From positions 1-15,799 of the forward strand of contig CAYZMU010000028.1 in assembly GCA_964479595.1 (NCBI GenBank): 15,799 nt of DNA. The letters are read 5' to 3'. A program made the position numbers and the translations under genes. The notes beneath the pieces are model-generated. The model saw only the letters and a list, made by a program, of their open reading frames with translations. It searched no databases and was not told the DNA's origin. This DNA is from Firm-04 sp964479595 (lineage in GTDB: Bacteria; Bacillota; Clostridia; Oscillospirales; Ruminococcaceae). The first letter of the stretch is position 1, and each line of letters opens with the position of its first letter. Shown here in pieces: positions 8,185 to 14,168 of the stretch.

Positions 8185-9380
8185 CGGTATTCGCGGATGA
8201 GCGCCTCAAACGCCTTGAGGCTGCGCTTTATCATGTCTGTGGAAACGCAGTAGGAGATTCGCACAAAGCCCTCGCAGCCGAAGGAATCCGATGGAACCAG
8301 CAAAAGCTCGTATTTGCGCGCTTTCCGGCAGAAAGCGTTCGCGTCGGGCTCAGGCGAGCGCATCCAGAGATAGAACGCGCCGTCGGGGTGTACGCAGTCG
8401 TAGCCCATCCCGGAGAGCGCGCCGTAGAGAATGTCGCGGTTCTCCTTGTAGACAGCGAGGTCGGCGGTGGCGTTTAAATTCTCCGCGATGACCCGCTGCA
8501 TGAGACTCGGCGCGCAGACGTACCCCAGCGCTCTTCCCGCGCCGCAAATGGCGGTATATAGCGTTTTGGAGTCGGGCAGCTTCGGCGACACGGCGATATA
8601 GCCGATGCGCTCGCCGGGCAGCGAGAGCGATTTCGAGAACGAATAGCACACGAACGTGTCGTCATAGAGGTTCATCAGGTAGGGCAGGACCGCCCCCTCG
8701 TCATAGACCAGCTCGCGGTAGGGCTCGTCGGAGACCAGATAGATGGGGTGGCCGTATTCGCGTTCTTTGGCGCGCAGGATATCGCAGAGCTTTCTGAGAT
8801 TTCCCTCGGTGTAGATGACGCCCGTGGGATTGTTCGGGGTGTTGATGAGGCAGATTTTGGTCCTCTCGGTGATGAGGTCCGCGAGCGCCGCGAGATTGGG
8901 CTGGAAGCTTTCCGTGTCGGCGGGGCAAGGGACAAATTTCGCGCCCGCCTTCTGCGCGAAGACACGGTATTCCGGAAAATACGGCGCGAACGAAATCAAC
9001 TCGTCGCCCTCGCAAAGCAGCGCGTGCATGGTGACGGTCAGCGAGGCGGCGGCGCCGCAGGTCATATAGATATTCGAGGCGGAAAGCGCCGTGTGAAACC
9101 GCGCGTTTAGGTTGTCCGCGACGGCTTTTCGGGTGGGTTCGGCGCCGACTCCGGAGGTGTAGCCGTGCAGCGCCACGGCGTCGCAGGTATCGAGCAGGCG
9201 GCGCGTAACGGCGTGTACGCTGTCGGGAGGGGGCACACTCGGGTTGCCCAAACTGAAGTCAAAGACGTTTTCTTTTCCGATTTCGGCGGCACGCGCGCAG
9301 CCGTATTCAAAGGTTTCGCGAATCACGGACGGCTCGGCGCCGTAAGCAAGCATCTCGCCGCTGCAGGGTTCAAAGGCCAT
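8181..9380 (-). CDS. Pyridoxal phosphate-dependent class I aminotransferase
   Basis: This is a fold-type I aminotransferase of the aspartate aminotransferase superfamily, 399 residues. It transfers an amino group between an amino acid and a 2-oxoacid; the natural substrate cannot be read from the sequence. Hallmarks are NVFDFSLGNPSVP near the N-terminus, NTPNNPTG, VSDEPYRELVYD (the PLP-contacting Asp and Tyr region), the Schiff-base lysine K250 in SFSKSLSLPGERIGY, and R374 in GFVRISYC for binding the substrate carboxylate. The open frame extends upstream to 9710, but ATG 9380 is chosen because AGGA (9388-9391) lies 7 bases ahead and a near-consensus promoter sits just upstream. It is the first gene of a two-gene unit with tcdA. 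The N-terminal signature resembles a clostridial group annotated only as PLP-dependent aminotransferase. Confidence 0.92.
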   Translation of the reverse strand: MAFEPCSGEMLAYGAEPSVIRETFEYGCARAAEIGKENVFDFSLGNPSVPPPDSVHAVTRRLLDTCDAVALHGYTSGVGAEPTRKAVADNLNARFHTALSASNIYMTCGAAASLTVTMHALLCEGDELISFAPYFPEYRVFAQKAGAKFVPCPADTESFQPNLAALADLITERTKICLINTPNNPTGVIYTEGNLRKLCDILRAKEREYGHPIYLVSDEPYRELVYDEGAVLPYLMNLYDDTFVCYSFSKSLSLPGERIGYIAVSPKLPDSKTLYTAICGAGRALGYVCAPSLMQRVIAENLNATADLAVYKENRDILYGALSGMGYDCVHPDGAFYLWMRSPEPDANAFCRKARKYELLLVPSDSFGCEGFVRISYCVSTDMIKRSLKAFEALIREYR

Positions 9381-9414
9381 ACGACATTCCTCTCTTTCCG
9401 GGTTTTCCCCCTCT

Positions 9415-9443
9415 ATGATACCAGATTTTTCCCGCTTTGTCAA
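9415..9443 (-). promoter_or_regulatory. Sigma-A promoter for the aminotransferase-tcdA unit
   Basis: On the minus strand, TTGACA (9443-9438) and TATCAT (9420-9415) are separated by exactly 17 bases, a near-perfect housekeeping promoter. Transcription would begin near 9408, about 28 bases before the ATG at 9380. The -35 hexamer forms one half of the palindrome shared with the feoAB promoter. Confidence 0.85.
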
Positions 9444-9454
9444 GACGCTTGACA
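9438..9454. promoter_or_regulatory. Palindrome holding both divergent -35 boxes, possible operator
   Basis: TGTCAAG-ACG-CTTGACA is a 7-bp inverted repeat around a 3-base centre. Each arm contains a full consensus -35 in opposite orientation, with only five bases between them. Two polymerases could hardly bind together, so the promoters should compete. A dimeric regulator could also bind here. It does not match the Fur or DtxR/IdeR consensus as I know them, so an operator role is inference. Confidence 0.5.
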
Positions 9455-9477
9455 GGACGGCGCGGAGAGGGTATAAT
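9449..9477 (+). promoter_or_regulatory. Consensus sigma-A promoter for the feoAB operon
   Basis: TTGACA (9449-9454) and TATAAT (9472-9477) are both perfect and separated by exactly 17 bases. Transcription should start near 9484, giving a leader of about 60 bases. The leader begins with a small hairpin, GCGGGA-GAT-TTCCGC (9492-9506, one G-U pair). An unrepressed consensus promoter would be very strong for an iron transporter, so a repressor is plausible, although I could not identify its site with confidence. Confidence 0.92.
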
Positions 9478-9531
9478 AAGAGTGGGTGTTTGCGGGAGAT
9501 TTCCGCGCGCCTGTGCGATTTTTGAACATTC

Positions 9532-9540
9532 AGGGAGGGA
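9532..9540 (+). promoter_or_regulatory. Ribosome binding site that fixes the feoAB TTG start
   Basis: AGGGAGGGA, with core GGAGG at 9534-9538, lies 7 bases before TTG 9546. This favours TTG over the upstream in-frame GTG at 9486, which falls within a few bases of the predicted transcription start and has no Shine-Dalgarno. Confidence 0.85.
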
Positions 9541-9545
9541 CAGCG

Positions 9546-11882
9546 TTGACACTGGACGAACTGGCGGTCGGCAAAAGCTGTGTCATCACGGCGGTGGGCG
9601 GCGAGGGCGAAACGCGGCGGCATTTTCTGGACATGGGCATGATTCCCGGGACAGAGGTCACGGTTGTCAAATACGCTCCTATGGGCGACCCCATGGAACT
9701 GACGCTGCACGGCTATGAGCTGGCGCTGCGCGTGGCGGACGCGAAGAAGATAGAGATTGTGGAGCGCGAAAGAACGCAGGAGGCTCCGAAAGCGCTAAAA
9801 CACGCAGATATCGAGCATCCGGGGCTCGGCGAGAGCGGGCGGTTTCACCCAAAGGGCACCGGCGACCCCTACCCGGAAGGCACCGTTTTGCGTTTTGCGC
9901 TGGTGGGCAACCAGAACAGCGGCAAGACGACGCTCTTTAACCGCCTCACGGGCTCGAATCAGCACGTGGGGAACTTCCCCGGCGTCACGGTGGACCGCAA
10001 GGACGGCCCCATGCGCGACTACCCTGACACGCTGGTCACGGATTTGCCGGGGATTTACTCCATGTCCCCCTACACCAAGGAAGAAGTCGTCTCGCGGAGT
10101 TTTGTGCTGGACGAAAAGCCCCACGCCATCATCAACATTGTGGACGCGACCAACATCGAGCGCAATCTCTACCTGACGCTGCAGCTTCTGGAGATGGAAG
10201 TGCCCGTAGTCGTCGCGCTCAACATGATGGACGAGGTGACCGCCAACGGCGGCAGCGTGGACATCAACCAGATGGAACGCGCGCTGGGCTGTCCGGTCGT
10301 GCCGATTTCCGCCGCGAAAAACTCCGGTGTGGACGAGCTGATTGAGCACGCGATTCATGTCGCGAGATATAAGGAATGCCCTGAGCGGCGGGATTTCTGC
10401 GGCAAGACCTCCATGGGCGGGGCGGTGCACCGCTGCATACACAGCATCTCCCATTTAATCGAGGACCACGCGGCTGCCGCGGGCCTGCCTCTGCGTTTCG
10501 CGGCGGCAAAAGTCGCGGAGAATGACCCGCTGATTCTGGAGCGGCTGGCGCTCGAACCGAACGAGATTGAAACGATAGGGCATATCATTAAACAGACCGA
10601 AAAAGAGCGCGGGCTGGATATCTGCGCCGCCCTCGCGGACGCGCGTTTCGCTTTCATTCTGGAAACCTGTGAAGAGTCGGTCAAAAAGCCGCGCGAGAGC
10701 CGCGAGCATATCCGCAGCCGCAAAATCGACCGGATTCTCACGGGCAAGTACACCGCGATACCGCTCTTCATTCTGATTATGGGTCTTGTGTTCTTCCTGT
10801 CGTTCAATGTGATAGGCGCGTTTCTGCAGGGGCTTTTGGAGAAGGGCATGGACGCGCTGACCGAACTGGCCGCGGGCGCGCTTGAGGCGATGAACGTCGC
10901 CCCCGCCGTGCGCAGTCTGGTCATTGACGGCATCTTCACGGGCGTGGGCAGTGTCATCAGTTTCCTGCCCATCATCGTCACCATGTTCTTCTTCCTCTCC
11001 CTGCTCGAGGACAGCGGCTATATCGCGCGCGCGGCGTTCTTTATGGATAAACTTCTGCGCAAAATCGGGCTTTCCGGGCGCAGCGCGGTGCCGCTTCTGA
11101 TAGGTTTCGGCTGCACGGTTCCCGCCGTGATGGCGACAAGAACCATGCCCAGTGACCGCGACCGCAAGATGACCATTTTGCTGACACCCTTCATGAGCTG
11201 TACGGCAAAACTGCCTATTTACGCCTTTTTCGTGGACGCCTTCTTCCCCAGACACCGCGCCTTGGTCATGATGGGGCTCTATCTTTTCGGGATTGCGGCG
11301 GGCGTTCTCATGGCGCTGCTGTACAAAAACACGCTGTTTAAGGGCGAGGCGGTGCCCTTTGTAATGGAAATGCCCAACTACCGCCTGCCGGGGGCCGCGA
11401 ATGTGGCGCGCCTGCTCTGGGAAAAGGCGCGGGATTTCCTCTCGCGCGCGTTCTCGGTCATTCTCATCGCCTCGGTGGTCATCTGGTTTCTGCAGAGTTT
11501 CGACACGCGCCTCAATTTCACCGCCGACAGTTCTGTCAGCATGCTCGCGAAGGCGGCGGGGCTTTTCGTGCCGATTATGAAGCCTCTGGGGCTGGGCGAC
11601 TGGCGGATATGCACCTCGCTCATCAGCGGCTTCATGGCGAAAGAGAGCGTGGTTTCCTCGCTGCAGGTGCTGTTTGCCGATGGCGTCGCGAACGTTTTTA
11701 CACCGCTGACGGCGCTCACGCTGCTGGTTTTCTCGCTGCTGTATACGCCCTGTGTCGCCGCCCTCGCGGCCATGCGCAGGGAGCTGGGCGGCAAGTGGGC
11801 GCTGAGTGTGGCGGTGCTGCAGTGTGTGGTCGCGTGGCTGCTGGCTTTGGCGGTGCACGCGGTCGGGGGACTGATACTTTAG
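9546..11882 (+). CDS. feoAB: Fused ferrous iron transporter FeoA-FeoB
   Basis: FeoB is the inner-membrane Fe(II) importer with a cytosolic G-protein domain, and FeoA is a small SH3-like partner. Here both are in one 778-residue chain. Residues 1 to about 75 form FeoA (TLDELAVGKS through DMGMIPGTEV to VADAKKIEIVE). After a linker comes the G domain: G1 GNQNSGKTT (121-129), the G2 Thr in FPGVTVD, G3 DLPG (166-169), G4 NMMD (226-229) and G5 SAAK (255-258). The membrane part begins near residue 406. It carries the two FeoB gate regions, including the first-gate signature (LEDSGYIARAAF, GFGCTVPAVMATRT at 520, PFMSCTAKLPIY around 549-552) and the second gate with FMAKESVVSSL. No frameshift or lost motif is seen. 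FeoA-FeoB fusions are known in some anaerobes. No separate feoC is visible. Only 19 bases separate it from the response regulator. Confidence 0.96.
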   Translation: MTLDELAVGKSCVITAVGGEGETRRHFLDMGMIPGTEVTVVKYAPMGDPMELTLHGYELALRVADAKKIEIVERERTQEAPKALKHADIEHPGLGESGRFHPKGTGDPYPEGTVLRFALVGNQNSGKTTLFNRLTGSNQHVGNFPGVTVDRKDGPMRDYPDTLVTDLPGIYSMSPYTKEEVVSRSFVLDEKPHAIINIVDATNIERNLYLTLQLLEMEVPVVVALNMMDEVTANGGSVDINQMERALGCPVVPISAAKNSGVDELIEHAIHVARYKECPERRDFCGKTSMGGAVHRCIHSISHLIEDHAAAAGLPLRFAAAKVAENDPLILERLALEPNEIETIGHIIKQTEKERGLDICAALADARFAFILETCEESVKKPRESREHIRSRKIDRILTGKYTAIPLFILIMGLVFFLSFNVIGAFLQGLLEKGMDALTELAAGALEAMNVAPAVRSLVIDGIFTGVGSVISFLPIIVTMFFFLSLLEDSGYIARAAFFMDKLLRKIGLSGRSAVPLLIGFGCTVPAVMATRTMPSDRDRKMTILLTPFMSCTAKLPIYAFFVDAFFPRHRALVMMGLYLFGIAAGVLMALLYKNTLFKGEAVPFVMEMPNYRLPGAANVARLLWEKARDFLSRAFSVILIASVVIWFLQSFDTRLNFTADSSVSMLAKAAGLFVPIMKPLGLGDWRICTSLISGFMAKESVVSSLQVLFADGVANVFTPLTALTLLVFSLLYTPCVAALAAMRRELGGKWALSVAVLQCVVAWLLALAVHAVGGLIL

Positions 11883-11901
11883 AGAGAGGGGAGTGTTCGC
11901 T

Positions 11902-12567
11902 GTGCGGATTCTGCTGGCGGAGGACGAGCGCGATTTGAATCGCCTGATTACCAAGAAACTCACCAAGGACGGCTACAGCGTGGACAGCTGTCTGGACGGG
12001 CAGGAGGCGATAGACTGCGCCGACGCCGCCGAATATGACGCCGCGATTCTCGATATCATGATGCCCAAGGCGGACGGCTTCGAGGTGCTGCGCCACATAC
12101 GCGCCCGGGGTGCGAAGACGCCGGTGCTGTTTCTGACGGCGCGCGATTCGGTGGAGGACAGGGTGCGCGGGCTTGACTGCGGCGCGGACGACTATCTGGT
12201 GAAGCCCTTCTCGTTTGACGAGCTGACCGCGCGGCTGCGCGCGATGACACGCAAGCGTTTCGGGGTGACGGACAATGTGCTGCGCGCGGGGGATTTAACG
12301 CTTGATTTGGCGTCGCACCGTGTGGAGCGCGGCGGGCGGGAGATTGCGCTCTCCGCGAAGGAATACGACCTGCTGGAATACCTGATGTGCAACAAGGGAA
12401 TCGTGCTCTCGCGCGAAAAGATTGAGGACCACATCTGGAATTTTGATTACGAGGGCGGCACCAATGTGGTGGACGTCTATATCAGCTATCTGCGGCGCAA
12501 GATTGACAGCGGCGACGGCCCGAAGCTTATCGAAACCGTGCGCGGAAAGGGCTACGTCATCCGATGA
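11902..12567 (+). CDS. OmpR/PhoB-family response regulator
   Basis: This two-component DNA-binding regulator has 221 residues. The receiver domain shows the acidic pocket (E7, D8), phospho-acceptor D51 in ILDIMMP, T79 in LFLTARD and K101 in LVKPF. The C-terminal winged helix (about 126-221) contains the usual SAKEYDLLEYL, VVDVYISYLRRKID and TVRGKGYVIR segments. Start choice: GTG 11902 gives MRILLAEDE, the family's normal N-terminus, with GAGGGGAG (11886-11893) at 8-base spacing. The in-frame GTG at 11893 would sit on that Shine-Dalgarno. It follows feoAB by 19 bases with no terminator, and its stop overlaps the kinase start. The targets are unknown; feoAB itself is a reasonable guess. Confidence 0.95.
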   Translation: MRILLAEDERDLNRLITKKLTKDGYSVDSCLDGQEAIDCADAAEYDAAILDIMMPKADGFEVLRHIRARGAKTPVLFLTARDSVEDRVRGLDCGADDYLVKPFSFDELTARLRAMTRKRFGVTDNVLRAGDLTLDLASHRVERGGREIALSAKEYDLLEYLMCNKGIVLSREKIEDHIWNFDYEGGTNVVDVYISYLRRKIDSGDGPKLIETVRGKGYVIR

Positions 12568-13991
12568 AAAACCTCTCTTTCCGCGTAAAAATCACGCTCT
12601 GGGTCGCGGGCGTTTCGGCGTTTATCATAGCGGTCACTTTCGCCGTTCTTTTCGCGGTGAACCGCACTGTTTTGCAGAAAGAAACGCGCGACGGGCTGAC
12701 AGAGCTTATCGAGGAAAACTTCGACGAGATCGAGTTTCACTTGCAGCCCGACCCGTACAAGGCGGCGTACGGGGACCAGTACATCGCCTATGGCGAGGGC
12801 TATCTGGAAATCGACGACGACTATCTCGACGTGGTCAACGGCGTGTATTCCGCGCTCTACGCGGAGAACGGGGATTTGCTCTACGGCGAGGATCCTTTGG
12901 CGGAGGTGCGCGGGCAGATCCCGTTTGACGACGCGGCGCTGCAGAAATGCAAGCACGCCGGGCAGCGTTACTATGTCTATGACCGCCGGCTCACAGGCTA
13001 CCGTCTGGACGGGCTGTGGCTGCGCGGGGTCGTCGCGGAGGACGAGGGCGCGGGGAGTTTCAACCGTGTGGTGCGTTTCTCGCTCTTTCTGCTGCCGGGG
13101 CTGTTCATTCTCTCGGTTCTGGGCGGGCTTTTTATCGCCCAGCGCGCGCTGCGGCCTATCAAGGAAATCACCAGAACCGCGCAGGAGATAGGGCAGAGCG
13201 GGGATCTGGACAAGCGGATTCATCTTGAGGGCGGCGACGACGAGTTGCGGCGTCTGGCGGATGTTTTGGACGACATGATAGCGCGGCTGCAGAAGGCGTT
13301 TGAGAAGGAGCGCCGTTTCACGTCGGATGTTTCGCACGAACTCCGCACCCCCATGAGCGTCATTATGGCGCAGTGCGAGCTGGCGCTGGACGGTCCCTGC
13401 GACGACGAGGAATATGTGGAGGCGCTCACCGTGATTCAGCGGCAGGGCAAAAAGATGTCCGCGCTGATTGAGGATATGCTCTGCTTTTCGCGCATGGAGC
13501 GCGGCGAGGAGGCATACCCTAAAACCGTTCTCGATTTCTCGGCTCTGACGGAGGGCGTCTGCTCGGATATGGCGCTTTTGCGCGAAAAAGGGATCACGCT
13601 GCGCCACGAGATCGAGCCCGGGATCTCGATAGAAGGGAACCGTCTGCTGCTGACGCGGATGATTACGAATCTTCTGAGCAACGCCTACCGCTACGGACGG
13701 GAGGACGGGGTGATTGAGGTGCGGCTGCGCGGCGGGGCGGAAATTACGCTCTCTGTCGCGGACAACGGCGAGGGCATCTCATCCGAAAATCTCGAGAAGA
13801 TTTTTGAGCGTTTCTACCGCGCCGAAACGGAGCGTTCCACTCCCGGCACGGGTCTGGGGCTTGCGATGGTCAAGGAAATCGCGCAGTACCACGGCGGCGA
13901 CGTCACGGCGCGTTCCAAGGTCGGCGAGGGCAGCGTTTTTACCGTTACGTTTCCGCCGGTTCAGGATTCCGGGCCGGACGGCGTGTCCTGA
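12564..13991 (+). CDS. Membrane sensor histidine kinase
   Basis: This 475-residue kinase should phosphorylate the adjacent regulator. TM1 is about 9-32. An extracytoplasmic domain (about 33-168) lies between it and TM2 (about 172-194). HAMP (about 195-247) leads to the HisKA helix with H258 in SHELRTP, then the ATPase domain with N373 (LLSNAYRYG), D400 (VADNGEGIS) and GTGLGLAM. The sensor domain is markedly acidic, with clusters such as EENFDEIE and LEIDDDYLD. That could suit binding of metal cations or cationic peptides, but this is inference. ATGA overlap with the regulator (12564-12567) indicates translational coupling. No binding motif identifies the ligand. Confidence 0.95.
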   Translation: MKNLSFRVKITLWVAGVSAFIIAVTFAVLFAVNRTVLQKETRDGLTELIEENFDEIEFHLQPDPYKAAYGDQYIAYGEGYLEIDDDYLDVVNGVYSALYAENGDLLYGEDPLAEVRGQIPFDDAALQKCKHAGQRYYVYDRRLTGYRLDGLWLRGVVAEDEGAGSFNRVVRFSLFLLPGLFILSVLGGLFIAQRALRPIKEITRTAQEIGQSGDLDKRIHLEGGDDELRRLADVLDDMIARLQKAFEKERRFTSDVSHELRTPMSVIMAQCELALDGPCDDEEYVEALTVIQRQGKKMSALIEDMLCFSRMERGEEAYPKTVLDFSALTEGVCSDMALLREKGITLRHEIEPGISIEGNRLLLTRMITNLLSNAYRYGREDGVIEVRLRGGAEITLSVADNGEGISSENLEKIFERFYRAETERSTPGTGLGLAMVKEIAQYHGGDVTARSKVGEGSVFTVTFPPVQDSGPDGVS

Positions 13992-14007
13992 CAGCCCTGA
14001 TTCTATT

Positions 14008-14046
14008 CTAGTTATCAAGAATCTTTCATAACTGGCAAAATTTTTT
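14008..14046 (+). terminator. Weak rho-independent terminator after the kinase
   Basis: CTAGTTAT (14008-14015) pairs with ATAACTGG (14028-14035) over 8 bp with one G-U, around a 12-base loop. It is followed by CAAAA and six Ts (14041-14046). The stem is AT-rich and the T-run starts five bases after it, so termination is probably partial. Position and strand fit the end of the feoAB-regulator-kinase operon. Confidence 0.45.
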
Positions 14047-14065
14047 GAAATCTCCCGAAAATCCC

Positions 14066-14094
14066 TTGCAAAATCTCCCAAATAATGGTATAAT
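14066..14094 (+). promoter_or_regulatory. Extended -10 sigma-A promoter for the LRR gene
   Basis: TTGCAA (14066-14071) and TATAAT (14089-14094) are 17 bases apart, and TGG at 14086-14088 adds an extended -10 TG. Transcription should begin near 14101, giving a leader of about 68 bases. The direct repeat AAATCTCCC lies at 14048-14056 and again at 14071-14079, flanking and touching the -35, where a regulator could bind. Confidence 0.85.
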
Positions 14095-14098
14095 AAAA

Positions 14099-14141
14099 GC
14101 AAGGTGTGCCTAAGGGAAAGAGCGTGCGCACCGGGCCTTGC
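14099..14141 (+). promoter_or_regulatory. 5' leader hairpin of the LRR gene
   Basis: GCAAGG (14099-14104) pairs with CCTTGC (14136-14141), and TGTGC (14105-14109) pairs with GCGCA (14126-14130) with one G-U, leaving CCGGG bulged. An alternative pairs GGTGTGC with GCGCACC. The structure sits at the very 5' end of the predicted transcript and leaves the Shine-Dalgarno (14154-14160) free. It may protect the mRNA 5' end. I do not recognise a riboswitch class. Confidence 0.35.
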
Positions 14142-14168
14142 AATTTTCATCCGAAGGGGGCATTTTCC

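Larger units (their letters stand above)
13992..14168. other. Intergenic region between the sensor kinase and the LRR gene
   Basis: This 177-base gap is much more AT-rich than its surroundings. It contains a weak terminator (14008-14046), a direct repeat AAATCTCCC (14048-14056 and 14071-14079), an extended -10 promoter (14066-14094) and a leader hairpin (14099-14141). No small gene is supported. Confidence 0.7.

Noticed and set aside
9438..9477. A Fur or DtxR/IdeR box in the feoAB promoter
   Set aside because: No stretch resembles the GATAATGATAATCATTATC or TTAGGTTAGCCTAACCTAA consensus. The only symmetry is the paired -35 boxes.
9486..9545. GTG 9486 as the feoAB start
   Set aside because: It is within a few bases of the predicted transcription start and adds 20 residues not typical of FeoA. 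TTG 9546 has a GGAGG at 7 bases and starts the FeoA domain correctly.
9498..9545. A leader peptide or attenuator before feoAB
   Set aside because: There is only one short hairpin with no following T-run, and no small frame with its own ribosome binding site.
9381..9710. N-terminal extension of the aminotransferase to 9710
   Set aside because: The extension would cross both divergent promoters and the feoAB start. ATG 9380 has a good ribosome binding site and begins the family's normal N-terminus.
11893..11901. GTG 11893 as the response regulator start
   Set aside because: It overlaps the Shine-Dalgarno needed for GTG 11902 and adds three residues before the standard MRILL start.
10455..11966. 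Long minus-strand open frame opposite feoB (also 3637-4935 opposite addA and 1037-2266 opposite addB)
   Set aside because: These are antisense shadows of conserved genes. Their translations are Arg/His/Gln-rich with no domains, as expected for the complement of GC-rich codons.
14099..14168. A known riboswitch in the LRR gene leader
   Set aside because: No conserved core of the classes I can recall is visible and the leader is only about 68 bases.
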